64,000 nucleotides of DNA. Source: Actinomycetes bacterium (GTDB lineage Bacteria > Actinomycetota > Actinomycetes > Nanopelagicales > Nanopelagicaceae). The stretch spans positions 1 through 64,000 of the forward strand of contig JANYCW010000018.1 in assembly GCA_025360085.1 (NCBI GenBank). The letters are read 5' to 3'. The translations under genes and the position numbers were made by a program. Of the stretch, positions 21,631-32,099 are shown one piece after another; the first letter of the stretch is position 1, and every line of letters begins with the position of its first letter. The notes beneath the pieces are model-generated. The model was not told where the DNA came from. It saw nothing but the letters and a program-made list of their open reading frames with translations, and made no database searches.

Positions 21631-22644
21631 ATGTCATCTCGCCGCCTTGAAATCCTTCGCGCAATAGTCGACGAATACGTCGCTACGCAGGAGCCTGTCG
21701 GCTCGAAATCAATCGCTGACCGACATGGCTTAGGTATATCTCCAGCAACAATTCGAAATGAGATGGCGGTTTTAGAAGAGGAGGGTCTCATCACTCATCC
21801 TCATACGAGTGCCGGTCGAATTCCCACAGATCGTGGATACCGAGTCTTTGTTGATAAATTGGCTGAAGTCAAACCTTTATCAGGTGCTGAGCGCCGTGCC
21901 ATAGAGACATTTTTAGAAGGCGCATTAGATTTAGATGATGTAGTCATGCGGACTGTGCGTCTTCTAGCTGATGTGACAAAGCAAGTAGCCGTAGTGCAGT
22001 ATCCCTCGATGATTAAAGTTCGAGTGCGCCATATTGAGCTCGTTGCTTTGACTCCCTCTCGGCTCATGGTCGTATTAATTACGGATGCCGGAACTATTGA
22101 GCAGCGCGTTGTTGATGTCGGGCAGGATTTATCCGAAGGATTTTTACAGACGCTGCGCGAGCAATTAAACACGGCGATGATGGGTCATCGCCTTCCGGAG
22201 GTCACCGATCGAATAAGCGGTATTGTGGAAAGTTACTCGTTACGTGAGAGACACGTAATCGCCCTCATCATGGCCTTAGTTATCGAAATGGCGGTAGAGC
22301 GCCCGCTTGAGAAGATTGTCTTGGCTGGTACCGCAAATTTGGCGCGATTCCAAGAGGATTTTTCAACAACTATGCACCCAGTTCTTGAGGCATTGGAAGA
22401 GCAAGTCGTTTTACTCCGCTTGCTGGGGGACGCAAATCAAACTGTAAAGGTAAGCATTGGGGAAGAGCAAAAGGATATCAATCTTCGTTCAACCTCTCTT
22501 GTTGCCGTGGGCTATGGCTCTGATGAAACATCATTAGGAGCCCTCGGAATCATTGGACCAACACGAATGGATTACGCAAGTTCAATGGCAGCAGTATCGG
22601 CTGTAGCTCGATATGTCGGACAATTTATTGGTGGAGGAATTTAA
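21631..22644 (+). CDS. hrcA: Heat-inducible transcription repressor HrcA
   Basis: 337 aa; VDEYVATQEPVGSKSIADRHGLGISPATIRNEMAVLEEEGLI. Confidence 0.95.
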   Translation: MSSRRLEILRAIVDEYVATQEPVGSKSIADRHGLGISPATIRNEMAVLEEEGLITHPHTSAGRIPTDRGYRVFVDKLAEVKPLSGAERRAIETFLEGALDLDDVVMRTVRLLADVTKQVAVVQYPSMIKVRVRHIELVALTPSRLMVVLITDAGTIEQRVVDVGQDLSEGFLQTLREQLNTAMMGHRLPEVTDRISGIVESYSLRERHVIALIMALVIEMAVERPLEKIVLAGTANLARFQEDFSTTMHPVLEALEEQVVLLRLLGDANQTVKVSIGEEQKDINLRSTSLVAVGYGSDETSLGALGIIGPTRMDYASSMAAVSAVARYVGQFIGGGI

Positions 22645-23745
22645 GTGGCCGATCATTACCAAACATTAGGCGTTTCTAGAGAGGCCTCGGCAGATGAGAT
22701 TAAGCGAGCATATAGAAAATTAGCACGCGAACTTCATCCAGATGTGAATCCTGATCCTAAAGTTCAGGATAAGTTCAAAGAGATTACGGCCTCATATGAA
22801 ACGCTGAGTGATCCAAAAAAACGCCAAAATTACGATATGGGCCCGAGCGCTTTTGGAAATACTGGTTTTGGTGGTGGTTTTAGCGACATCATGGATGCAT
22901 TCTTTGGTGGCGGTGGTTCTCGTGGACCCAGTCCTCGAATGCGGGCTGGGCAAGACTCCTTGATTCGCATTGAGGTAGATTTAAAAGAAGCCTGCTTCGG
23001 AACTGAGCGCGAAATAAGTGTGGAGAGTGCCATCGTGTGTTCACAGTGCACGGGAACTGGTTGCGCCGATGGGGCAGAGCCAACTGTGTGCAATGTGTGC
23101 AAAGGTCGAGGCGAAACCCAACACGTGGTGCGCTCGGTAATTGGCCAAGTCATGACGTCGCGCTCCTGTGGGCCTTGTTCTGGTTATGGATCGGTGATTT
23201 TAAACCTGTGTCGCGAATGTGCAGGTGAAGGTCGGGTGCGCGCACGCCAAGACATATATGTCAAGATTCCGGCTGGTGTGGAGACTGGAAATCGTATTCA
23301 GTTATCTGGCCGCGGAGAAGTGGGTCACGGCGGTGGGCCAGCAGGTGATGTCTATGTCGAAATTGTTGAGTCTCAGCATGATTATTTGATTCGTGACCAT
23401 GATAATTTGCATATGTCTTTAACGGTGACAATGAGTTCCGCCGCAATCGGCACAACTGTTGATGTTGAGTCATTAGATGGCCCTGTCGGAGTGCACATCA
23501 AAGCTGGGACGCAAAGTGGAACACCCATTGCAATCAAAGGCAAAGGAATGACCCGTCTTCGCCACGGAGGTCGTGGTGATCTCATTGTCCATATTGAGGT
23601 TTTAACACCAACTAAACTCAATCGCGAGGAAGCGGATTTATTGAAGAAATTCGCTCAGATTCGTGGTGAAAATGTCGGAGATGCACACATAAAGAGCCAA
23701 GATGGCCGGATTTTTTCTAAAATCAAAGGTGCGTTTACTAAATAA
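22645..23745 (+). CDS. dnaJ: Chaperone DnaJ (GTG start)
   Basis: 366 aa; HPD J-domain, G/F linker, four CxxCxGxG-like zinc motifs. Confidence 0.96.
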   Translation: MADHYQTLGVSREASADEIKRAYRKLARELHPDVNPDPKVQDKFKEITASYETLSDPKKRQNYDMGPSAFGNTGFGGGFSDIMDAFFGGGGSRGPSPRMRAGQDSLIRIEVDLKEACFGTEREISVESAIVCSQCTGTGCADGAEPTVCNVCKGRGETQHVVRSVIGQVMTSRSCGPCSGYGSVILNLCRECAGEGRVRARQDIYVKIPAGVETGNRIQLSGRGEVGHGGGPAGDVYVEIVESQHDYLIRDHDNLHMSLTVTMSSAAIGTTVDVESLDGPVGVHIKAGTQSGTPIAIKGKGMTRLRHGGRGDLIVHIEVLTPTKLNREEADLLKKFAQIRGENVGDAHIKSQDGRIFSKIKGAFTK

Positions 23746-24455
23746 TGTTGACTCTATTTTTTGTTGAAGATTTACCGACTCGCATTGGGCAAATTTATGA
23801 GTTCGATAATGATGATGCCAGACATGCAATACGAGTATTGCGAATGGCCGCTGGCGAAAAATTTATGCTCGCCGATGGTAGTGGTGCTTGGAGTCAAGTA
23901 AAAGCCTTTGCAGTTAAAAAGAAATCGATTGAAGTTGAAGTTGTCGCAAGTGGCTATCAAGATAGACTCCCAACAACTATTACCGTGGTGCAAGCCCTTA
24001 CCAAGAGCGATCGCGCAAAAGAAGTCATTGAGTTATTGACTGAAGCCGGAGTCGATCGAATTGTGCCTTGGGCGGCTTCACACAGCATCGGTAAGGTGTC
24101 GGATAAGTTTTCAATTACGGCGCGCGAGGCCAGTAAACAATCACGCCGCTTACGTATTCCAGAAGTTACTGACATCGCAACTACTGAACAAATTTGTGAA
24201 GCAATTCAATTAAGCGACCTTGCAATTGTGTTTCACGAAAACACAGAAGTGAAGCTTAGTGACGCCGTCTCATCGCACAATGTTGCGCATTTACTAATTA
24301 TTATCGGACCAGAAGGCGGGATTACCACTAATGAGATTGATCAATTTAGAGTTGCTGGAGCAAAAGTTGCAGTAATGGGGCGCCCCGTTCTTCGTTCGGC
24401 GCACGCTGGCATCGCGGCAGTTGCCGCGGTATCTGCCCTGCTCAAGGTTTGGTAG
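23745..24455 (+). CDS. rsmE: 16S rRNA (uracil1498-N3)-methyltransferase
   Basis: 236 aa; HAIRVLRM, LLIIIGPEGGITTNEI, VLRSAHAGIAAVAA SPOUT signature. Confidence 0.92.
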   Translation: MLTLFFVEDLPTRIGQIYEFDNDDARHAIRVLRMAAGEKFMLADGSGAWSQVKAFAVKKKSIEVEVVASGYQDRLPTTITVVQALTKSDRAKEVIELLTEAGVDRIVPWAASHSIGKVSDKFSITAREASKQSRRLRIPEVTDIATTEQICEAIQLSDLAIVFHENTEVKLSDAVSSHNVAHLLIIIGPEGGITTNEIDQFRVAGAKVAVMGRPVLRSAHAGIAAVAAVSALLKVW

Positions 24456-24459
24456 TACC

Positions 24460-24807
24460 GTGGTCTTAGATTCGGCTTGCGTGTTCTGCGCAATAGTCAA
24501 TGGTGGGATCTCTGCCGATGTTGTTTATAGAGATGAGAACATTCTCGCTTTCAATGACGTTGACCCACAAGCCCCAACGCATGTTTTAATTGTTCCGACC
24601 CTCCATGTTGAAAATTCGGCGCAACTTGCACTTATTTCGCCAACGACGACCGCCCAACTATTTACGGTGGCTGCACACATCGCCGCGCAAAGGGGGCTTA
24701 CGGGCTTTCGAACCGTATTTAATACCGGCGCCGAAGCGGGTCAGAGCGTTTTTCACGCTCACCTGCATCTGCTCGGTGGCCGTCGGCTGGCTTGGCCGCC
24801 AGGTTAA
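24460..24807 (+). CDS. HIT family (histidine triad) protein
   Basis: CVFCAIVNG...; C-terminal GQSVFHAHLHLLGGR HIT motif. ORF track starts at TTG 24421, but GTG 24460 after the rsmE stop is a better start. Confidence 0.92.
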   Translation: MVLDSACVFCAIVNGGISADVVYRDENILAFNDVDPQAPTHVLIVPTLHVENSAQLALISPTTTAQLFTVAAHIAAQRGLTGFRTVFNTGAEAGQSVFHAHLHLLGGRRLAWPPG

Positions 24808-24825
24808 AGATAGATTTAGCCTTAC

Positions 24826-25806
24826 ATGGAGCGAATATTAATTACGATACCAATAGCAATTCCGATGGTTGCCCTCATTGGTCCTCACGATGACAACTTA
24901 CGTACTATTGAAGCCGCCTTTCCCTCCGTCAACATTACCGTTCGTGGAAATGAAATTACCCTTCGGGGCACCCACCTAGATTGTACAAATCTAGAAAACC
25001 TCTTCAATGAGTTAATGGTGGTAATCCGTTCTGGAAATAATTTGAGTGTGGATGCAGTCAGTCGCGCAATCACAATGCTTGAAAACATACCGATTGATCA
25101 TCCAGCAGAGGTTTTATCTTTAAATATCCTTAGCAATCGCGGACGGACGATTCGTCCAAAGACTGCCAATCAAAAACGCTATGTTGATGCAATTACCGAT
25201 CATACGATTACATTTGGTATTGGACCCGCCGGAACAGGTAAGACTTATTTAGCGATGGCGATGGCCATAGCCGCCTTACAAAACAAAAGCGTAAATCGAA
25301 TTATTTTGACCCGTCCCGCTGTGGAGGCTGGTGAGCACTTAGGTTTTTTACCTGGAACATTGAGCGAGAAAATCGATCCCTATCTTCGCCCCTTATTTGA
25401 TGCACTCCACGACATGATTGATATTGAGACCGTTCCTCGATTAATGCAATCTGGTGTCATTGAGGTAGCTCCGCTTGCGTACATGCGTGGACGCTCATTA
25501 AACGATGCTTTTATTATTCTAGATGAGGCGCAAAACACCACACCCGAACAGATGAAAATGTTTTTAACTCGCCTTGGTTTTGGTTCAAAGATGGTTATTA
25601 CCGGTGACATTACGCAGATAGATCTACCCAACGGTCAGCATTCAGGTCTGCGGATAGTGCGCGATATCTTGGACGATATTGATGATATTGCATTTCTTGA
25701 ATTAACGGCCGACGATGTGGTTCGACACCGCTTAATTGGCGATATCGTAAAGGCCTATGATGCCTTTGACGAAGCGCATCATATGCTTCGTCCGATTCGA
25801 AAATAA
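24826..25806 (+). CDS. PhoH family ATPase
   Basis: 326 aa; GIGPAGTGKTYLAMAMA P-loop, RPAVEAGEHLGFLPG, ILDEAQNTTPEQMKMFLTRLG. Confidence 0.95.
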   Translation: MERILITIPIAIPMVALIGPHDDNLRTIEAAFPSVNITVRGNEITLRGTHLDCTNLENLFNELMVVIRSGNNLSVDAVSRAITMLENIPIDHPAEVLSLNILSNRGRTIRPKTANQKRYVDAITDHTITFGIGPAGTGKTYLAMAMAIAALQNKSVNRIILTRPAVEAGEHLGFLPGTLSEKIDPYLRPLFDALHDMIDIETVPRLMQSGVIEVAPLAYMRGRSLNDAFIILDEAQNTTPEQMKMFLTRLGFGSKMVITGDITQIDLPNGQHSGLRIVRDILDDIDDIAFLELTADDVVRHRLIGDIVKAYDAFDEAHHMLRPIRK

Positions 25807-26244
25807 ATGACAATTGAAGTAACTAACTCTTCAGGTGAGTTAGTACCAAGTAAACAGGTTACCTCGCTACTGACCTTTGCAATGCACGAGCTCAAACTCA
25901 ACACTGAGTGTGATTTAGGGCTGGGCTTTATCGACGATGATTACATGAGTGAACTACATATCAAGTGGATGGACGAGTCCGGCAGCACTGATGTTCTTTC
26001 ATTTCCCATGGACTTGCCTGAAAACGAAGGCGATGTGGTAATTCTGGGCGACATAATGATCAGTCCAAGATTTGCCGCACATCAAGCTAAAGTTGCGGGC
26101 CACTCAACGGAACATGAGATTTATATTTTAGCGACCCACGGTTTATTGCACATTGTTGGCTATGACCATGCTGAACCAGAGGAAGAGCGCATCATGTTTG
26201 ATTTGCAGGAACAGATTGTTAAGAACTGGAAGCAGACACAATGA
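25807..26244 (+). CDS. ybeY: rRNA maturation endoribonuclease YbeY
   Basis: 145 aa; STDVLSFPMD and HGLLHIVGYDHAEPEEE zinc-binding motif. Confidence 0.95.
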   Translation: MTIEVTNSSGELVPSKQVTSLLTFAMHELKLNTECDLGLGFIDDDYMSELHIKWMDESGSTDVLSFPMDLPENEGDVVILGDIMISPRFAAHQAKVAGHSTEHEIYILATHGLLHIVGYDHAEPEEERIMFDLQEQIVKNWKQTQ

Positions 26245-27518
26245 GTCCGATAGCAATCATAAGCATCATCGCACTTTTAGCCTTTGCTGGATTTTTAGCG
26301 GCAAGTGAGTCGGCCCTGACATCGATTTCACGAATAGTTGTTGAAGAGTTAGAGAGCAAACGTGGGGGATCGTTGCTGCGTAGATACAGTGCGCAACCAG
26401 CGCGCTATTTAAATGTAATTTTACTCGTTCGCAAACTCTGTGAACTTACCGCAACGGTACTTCTAGCATCAATAATGCTTCGAAATTATTCATCGGCTCA
26501 AGCGATGGCGCTCACGGTTGCGATTATGGTTGTTTTATCCTATGTAGTCGTGGGCGTTGGTCCGCGTACCTTAGGACGCCAGCAGCCGCACAAATATGCC
26601 CGATATGGAATTATCGTGGCTTATGGTCTGACAATAATTTTAGGTCCAGTGACGAAACTTCTCATTACAGTCGGAAATGCCATTACACCTGGTAAGGGAT
26701 TTAGATCCGGCCCTTTCACGTCAGAGGCCGAGCTGCGAGACTTAGTAGACCAAGCCCACGAGCGGGGTTTGGTTGAATCCGATGAGCACCAGATGATTCA
26801 TTCGGTTTTTGAACTTGGAGACACGTTAGTTCGCGAATTAATGGTGCCTCGAACTGAAATGGTGTGGATTGAAAAAGATAAAACTTTGCGACAAGGGCTC
26901 TCATTAGCACTTCGCTCTGGATTCTCGCGCATCCCAGTCGTCGGTGCAGGACCTGACAATATAATTGGAATTGTCTATGTAAAGGATTTAGCAAGGCGAG
27001 CATTAGACCATCACGATGCTGAGCAGAGTGAGTTCATTGAACAACACATGCGGCCAGCAAATTTTGTCCCTGAGATAAAGATGGCCGACGAACTGCTCAA
27101 AGAGATGCAGCGCAATCAGATTCACTTGGCCGTAGTTGTCGATGAGTATGGTGGAACCGCAGGAATAATTACGATTGAGGATATTATTGAAGAGATTGTT
27201 GGTGAAATTGAAGATGAATTCGATGACGGTGAAGATCACTTCACTTGGTTATCGCCCGATAAGGCTCGAGCTAATGCTTCGTATCACATTGAGGATTTAG
27301 CCGGCGAGTTAAAAATCGAAATTAGCGAATCTGACTTCGAAGACGTGGACACGATTGGTGGGCTCATGGCACAAAAATTGGGTCGAGTCCCAATCGCCGG
27401 CAGCACGATTTCACTCAGTGGCTGGTCTATTACTTCCGAGCGTCCACTTGGCCGCCGCCGCCGAATTAGTCGAGTACTAATTGAGCGCTTAGAGAAAGAG
27501 ATTGAAGACCACGAGTAA
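26241..27518 (+). CDS. Hemolysin-family/CorC-like CNNM + CBS domain membrane protein
   Basis: 425 aa; N-terminal TM (CNNM), [13 protein letters not shown] pair, [28 protein letters not shown]. Confidence 0.92.
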   Translation: MSPIAIISIIALLAFAGFLAASESALTSISRIVVEELESKRGGSLLRRYSAQPARYLNVILLVRKLCELTATVLLASIMLRNYSSAQAMALTVAIMVVLSYVVVGVGPRTLGRQQPHKYARYGIIVAYGLTIILGPVTKLLITVGNAITPGKGFRSGPFTSEAELRDLVDQAHERGLVESDEHQMIHSVFELGDTLVRELMVPRTEMVWIEKDKTLRQGLSLALRSGFSRIPVVGAGPDNIIGIVYVKDLARRALDHHDAEQSEFIEQHMRPANFVPEIKMADELLKEMQRNQIHLAVVVDEYGGTAGIITIEDIIEEIVGEIEDEFDDGEDHFTWLSPDKARANASYHIEDLAGELKIEISESDFEDVDTIGGLMAQKLGRVPIAGSTISLSGWSITSERPLGRRRRISRVLIERLEKEIEDHE

Positions 27519-27534
27519 GAGATAGAATTACCTA

Positions 27535-28320
27535 ATGCGCATTATTCGCTTCTCGCCAGGCCCAGATTCTGGTTTAGGAACAGATCCATTATTTGGAGTG
27601 CTGGAAGATGATGCCACAATTACAATTATTACCGGAGATCCGATATATGCTGGAATTCAACGAACCGCCGCAAAGGTTGATTTAAATAAGGTTCGCTTGC
27701 TCGCGCCGGTTATTCCTCGTTCAAAAGTTGTTTGCATAGGTAAAAACTACGCCGATCACGCCGCTGAAATGGGTGGAGTTGTGCCTGACGAACCCATCAT
27801 TTTTTTGAAGCCGAATACTTCAGTTATTGGATCAATGGACACGATTGTTTGGCCTAAAATGTCTGATCGCGTTGATCATGAGGTAGAGCTTGCAGTTGTG
27901 ATTGGCCGCTTGTGTAAGGACGTCCCCATCGAGCGCGTTAATGATGTGATATTTGGTTACACAATAGCTAACGATGTTACAGCGCGAGATTTGCAGAAAA
28001 AGGATGGTCAATGGACACGGGCAAAGAGCTTCGATACTTTCTGTCCGATTGGCCCCTGGATTGATACGGACTTCATTCCAGGAGTTCAGAAGATTACTGC
28101 AAGTGTAAATGGAGAAATTAAGCAGTCGGCTCATTTAAATGACATGATTTTTAAAGTCCCTGAGATAATTAATTTTGTTACACGAGTAATGACATTACTT
28201 CCGGGAGATATTATTTTGACCGGTACTCCAGCGGGAATTGGTCCAATGGTTGCCGGTGGTACCTCAACAATGACAATTGAAGGTTTAGGCGAATTGACTA
28301 ACAAGGTGAGCAGAATTTGA
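27535..28320 (+). CDS. Fumarylacetoacetate hydrolase family protein
   Basis: 261 aa; VCIGKNYADHAAEMGG, EVELAVVIG, ILTGTPAGIGPM. Confidence 0.92.
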   Translation: MRIIRFSPGPDSGLGTDPLFGVLEDDATITIITGDPIYAGIQRTAAKVDLNKVRLLAPVIPRSKVVCIGKNYADHAAEMGGVVPDEPIIFLKPNTSVIGSMDTIVWPKMSDRVDHEVELAVVIGRLCKDVPIERVNDVIFGYTIANDVTARDLQKKDGQWTRAKSFDTFCPIGPWIDTDFIPGVQKITASVNGEIKQSAHLNDMIFKVPEIINFVTRVMTLLPGDIILTGTPAGIGPMVAGGTSTMTIEGLGELTNKVSRI

Positions 28321-29786
28321 GCACAACAGAAGGAAGAAAAGTGAAAGTCCGATTCGCTCCATCACCAACGGGTGATCTTCATGTAGGTAATATTCGTACC
28401 GCACTTTTTGATTGGGCATATGCCAGACATACAGGTGGCACATTTCTTTTTCGCATTGAAGATACTGACACAACTCGTGTAACCGATGAGTACATTAACG
28501 CCGCAATCGATACATTGAAGTGGCTTGGCCTTGATTGGGATGAGGGTCCTGAAGTTGGCGGCGATAACGGACCATACTTGCAATCAATGCGTTTAGATAT
28601 TTATGCGCATTGGGCATCCAAGTTCATTGAACAAAAAGATGCCTACTATTGTTACTGCTCGCCAGAAGAGCTAGAGACAGTACGAGAAGCACAGCGAGCA
28701 GCAAACCAAGCTCCAGGTTATAACGGCCATTGTAGAGATTTAACTCTTGATCAGATTGAGGAGTACAAAACCGAGGGTCGCATACCTGTTGTTCGTATGC
28801 GCATGCCCGATGGCAAAACTACTTTTAACGATTTAATACGTGGTGAAATGGAGTTTGATCACAAGTTTGTGCCTGACTTTGTTTTAGTTCGCGGAGATGG
28901 TTCACCCCTATACACCTTGGCCGTGGCAGTTGATGATGTTTTGATGAAAGTCACTCATATCTTGCGTGGGGAAGATTTGCTGTCTTCTACTCCACGTCAG
29001 ATTCGTGTCTACCAAGCTATGGGAGTTGCCCTTGAGGAGTACCCAATCTTTGCCCACCTTCCCTTTGTCATGGGCGCAGATAACGCTAAATTATCAAAGC
29101 GCAACGGTGAGGTGTCAATTGCTTGGTATCGCGATAAAGGCTTTTTGCCAGAGGCAATTTGTAATTATTTAGCCTTACTCGGTTGGTCACCGGGGGAGGA
29201 TCGTGAAAATGTAACTATGAAAGAGCTAAGTGAACTCTTTACAGTAGAGAGAGTTAATAGTTCTCCTGCTCGCTTTGATATGAAAAAATTGGAAGCCATT
29301 AACGGAGACAAGATCCGTGCGCTCACCATTGATGAGTTCTTAACATGGGCGTTGCCTTTCTTAATTAAGTCAAAAATCATTACGGGGACACCTGAGGAAA
29401 TCGTATTGGTTAAACGTGCGCTTCCACTTATCCAAGAGCGTATTATTATGTTTAGCGAAATTCCCGCAATGCTCAAATTTTTATTTGTAAAGGAAGTGAC
29501 GGTTGAAGCCGACAGCATGGCGCAGATTACTGATTTATCGGCAAAAGATGTGCTTCGGCGTTCCTTAAAAGAGCTCGAACTAATGAGTGATTGGACTCAT
29601 GCAAACATAGAAGCTGCATTGCGAGCCTCATTGGTAGAAGAGTTGGGCTTAAAACCGCGTATTGCATTTGGTGCACTTCGCATTGCAACGACGGGCAGCA
29701 AGATTTCTCCACCTCTCTTTGAATCAATGGAATTACTCGGCAAAGCGGCATCTCTGGCGAGGATTTCGGCGGCATTAATCCTCTAG
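28317..29786 (+). CDS. gltX: Glutamyl-tRNA synthetase
   Basis: 489 aa; RFAPSPTGDLHVGNIRTALF, KLSKRNGEVS. Confidence 0.97.
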   Translation: MSTTEGRKVKVRFAPSPTGDLHVGNIRTALFDWAYARHTGGTFLFRIEDTDTTRVTDEYINAAIDTLKWLGLDWDEGPEVGGDNGPYLQSMRLDIYAHWASKFIEQKDAYYCYCSPEELETVREAQRAANQAPGYNGHCRDLTLDQIEEYKTEGRIPVVRMRMPDGKTTFNDLIRGEMEFDHKFVPDFVLVRGDGSPLYTLAVAVDDVLMKVTHILRGEDLLSSTPRQIRVYQAMGVALEEYPIFAHLPFVMGADNAKLSKRNGEVSIAWYRDKGFLPEAICNYLALLGWSPGEDRENVTMKELSELFTVERVNSSPARFDMKKLEAINGDKIRALTIDEFLTWALPFLIKSKIITGTPEEIVLVKRALPLIQERIIMFSEIPAMLKFLFVKEVTVEADSMAQITDLSAKDVLRRSLKELELMSDWTHANIEAALRASLVEELGLKPRIAFGALRIATTGSKISPPLFESMELLGKAASLARISAALIL

Positions 29787-29816
29787 TCGATACGGTATTC
29801 TTTGCCCTTGAAGTAA

Positions 29817-29888
29817 TGGGGTATGGGGTAATTGGCAGCCCTGCTGATTCTGGTTCAGTAAGTCTAGGTTCGAGTCCTGGTACCCCAG
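29817..29888 (+). tRNA. tRNA-Gln (anticodon CTG)
   Basis: tggggta/taccccA acceptor; loop ttCTGgt; ggTTCGAgt T-arm. Confidence 0.93.
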
Positions 29889-29948
29889 CGCACTAAGCAT
29901 TACAACTGAATATGTTTTGTCCTAGTAATAAAAAATCTTTACAGGCAC

Positions 29949-30021
29949 GGCCCCGTCGTCTAGCGGCCTAGGACTCTGGCTTCTCAAGTCAGCTACGAGG
30001 GTTCGAATCCCTTCGGGGCTA
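29949..30021 (+). tRNA. tRNA-Glu (anticodon CTC)
   Basis: ggccccg/cggggct acceptor; ctggc-ttCTCaa-gtcag anticodon arm; ggTTCGAatcc T-arm. Confidence 0.94.
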
Positions 30022-30024
30022 CGT

Positions 30025-30660
30025 ATGGTTTCTTTTTTAAAGGTTCTGCCTGCCTTCATCCTTACTGCCTTTTTATTGGCGGTAGTGCCTGGCCAAACCG
30101 TTGCAATGATTCTGCGCCAAGCAATTATCGGCGGCACCAAGAACGCATATATGACGCTCATTGGCACGAGTAGCGCGCTAATTTTTTGGGGTGGCGCATC
30201 GGCAATCGGCCTTTCTCAAATTTTCGCACGATCTCATACGGCATATTCGGCGCTTAAGTACACAGGAGTAGCTTTTTTAATTTTTTTAGCCCTACAAACT
30301 CTGTGGTCATTGCGCAAAGAGTTCGGAAAATTCGATTACGAAGGCCTCACAACCGTCGGCCTATATCCAGCAATTCGTTTAGGGTTTCTGACGAATTTAA
30401 CTAACGTTAAAGCCGCCGTCTTTGCAGTTGCTTTCATTCCCGCATTTGTGCCTAAAAATTTCAGTTTAGGGTGGGGAGTCTTTATATTATCAATTGTTCA
30501 AGCGTTCACATCGACAACTTGGTATTCATTTCTGATTCATATGATTGGTAGGGCTACCACTACATTAGCAAATCCTAAAGTAAGACGCGCTTTGACCGCC
30601 TTTTCAGCCATTGGGATTCTCTTTCTTGCCGCAACTTTATTACTTACATCACCACGGTAA
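30025..30660 (+). CDS. LysE family translocator
   Basis: 211 aa; AFLLAVVPGQTVAMILRQAIIGG N-terminus and multi-TM pattern of LysE/RhtB family. Confidence 0.8.
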   Translation: MVSFLKVLPAFILTAFLLAVVPGQTVAMILRQAIIGGTKNAYMTLIGTSSALIFWGGASAIGLSQIFARSHTAYSALKYTGVAFLIFLALQTLWSLRKEFGKFDYEGLTTVGLYPAIRLGFLTNLTNVKAAVFAVAFIPAFVPKNFSLGWGVFILSIVQAFTSTTWYSFLIHMIGRATTTLANPKVRRALTAFSAIGILFLAATLLLTSPR

Positions 30661-30687
30661 GTGAAAAGCAAGGCATAGACTAAGCAC

Positions 30688-31914
30688 ATGCGAGTAATTA
30701 ACTCCGAACAATTGAAATCAATTCTTGCCAATCTTCCTAGCAATCCACGCATCATCGCTTCCGGAAACTTTTCAGCACCACGAACACTATTGAAAATTGC
30801 CGATGAGGTAATACCGGAGTTTAGGTTGCATATGCTCAACGCTCATGGCGACATTCCAAATCGTGCGGGCATTACATATGAAACTGCCTTCGTTGGCCCG
30901 GCAATGCGAGACCATCCTCGGTTGGACTATATCCCGTCGCGACTTTCCCTAGTGCCCGTACTTATCCGCAATTTTTACCGCCCCGATGTCGTTTTCTTAC
31001 ACACATCGCTACAACGCTTTGACACCGTCAGCCTTGGCACCGAAGTCAATATTCTTCCTCGATCTATCGAAACTGCCCGTGCGCATGGAGGCCTCGTCAT
31101 CGCGCAATCTAATAAACAGATGCCATATACTTATGGTGATTCGCAGATTTATGAAAGCGAAATTGATTATATAGTTGAAGTTGATGAGCCTTTACAAGAA
31201 AAACCAACAACTCCAATCACGGATATGCAAGCTCAAATTGGTAGTCGAATCGCAAGTTTAATCGAGGATAATTCAACGTTGCAGTTAGGAATTGGTGGAG
31301 TTCCGGATGCGGTTTTAATGGCACTTAAAGAACGCAGAGGCTTGCGCATCTGGACGGAGATGTTTTCTGATGGTGTTCTTGAATTAAGCCGAGCTGGCAC
31401 CCTTGATGATGAAATTTTAATTACTGCCTCCTTTGTCTTTGGAAGTAATGAGTTGTATCAGTGGTTAGAGTTAAACAAAAAAGTAAGAATGTTACGAACT
31501 GAGCGCACAAATGACCCGTCCCAAATCGCGCGCCAAGCAAAAATGACCTCAATCAACAGCGCTTTAGAGGTAGATCTATTTGACCAAGCAAATGCCAGCC
31601 ATGTGCGTGGAAAGATTTATAGTGGCTTTGGCGGTTCAACTGATTTCATCGTTGGTGCACTGCACAGTCGCGGCGGCCAGTCATTCGTAGCTCTTCCATC
31701 ATGGCATCCAAAGGCAAATGTTTCCACAGTGGTGCCCAGATTGCACAGCAACGTCACACACTTTCAGCATTCGTGCATAGTTACCGAACAAGGTGTGGCC
31801 GCTTGCTTCGGCCATTCACAAAAAGATCAAGCAATAAATATCATTCATAATGCAGCTCACCCAGATGTACGGGAAGAACTCGTTGCCAAGGCTAATGAAT
31901 TCGGTCTACTTTAA
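30688..31914 (+). CDS. Acetyl-CoA hydrolase/transferase family (4-hydroxybutyrate CoA-transferase-like)
   Basis: 408 aa; LQLGIGGVPDAVLMALKERRGLRIWTEMFSDG, GKIYSGFGGSTDFIVGALHSRGGQSFVALPS, VTEQGVA. Confidence 0.88.
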   Translation: MRVINSEQLKSILANLPSNPRIIASGNFSAPRTLLKIADEVIPEFRLHMLNAHGDIPNRAGITYETAFVGPAMRDHPRLDYIPSRLSLVPVLIRNFYRPDVVFLHTSLQRFDTVSLGTEVNILPRSIETARAHGGLVIAQSNKQMPYTYGDSQIYESEIDYIVEVDEPLQEKPTTPITDMQAQIGSRIASLIEDNSTLQLGIGGVPDAVLMALKERRGLRIWTEMFSDGVLELSRAGTLDDEILITASFVFGSNELYQWLELNKKVRMLRTERTNDPSQIARQAKMTSINSALEVDLFDQANASHVRGKIYSGFGGSTDFIVGALHSRGGQSFVALPSWHPKANVSTVVPRLHSNVTHFQHSCIVTEQGVAACFGHSQKDQAINIIHNAAHPDVREELVAKANEFGLL

Positions 31915-32096
31915 CCCGCTAATTCAAGCGGCCAAGCATCAATAGGTGAATCACTCAAAGGGAGATTTTTGCCATCGTTGGTTTGAATAGAAATTCGAGA
32001 GAGTGCGGATTTTTCATCGATAAGCTTTACCTTGCTTAGAGCAATTACTACATGGGCGTAGTGACGTTTGCCAGATACACAGTTTAGTAGACTACA
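31911..32096 (-). pseudogene. Possible gene remnant or small protein with non-canonical start; open frame ends ...KRHYAHVVIALSKVKLIDEKSALSRISIQTNDGKNLPLSDSPIDAWPLELAG*
   Basis: Open reverse frame between TGA (32097-32099) and TAA (31911-31913), overlapping the upstream gene's stop in convergent fashion; no ATG/GTG/TTG in frame. Confidence 0.3.
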
Positions 32097-32099
32097 TCA

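Noticed and set aside
21600-21640. CIRCE element upstream of hrcA
   Set aside because: No TTAGCACTC-N9-GAGTGCTAA or close match seen; hrcA appears coupled to hemW.
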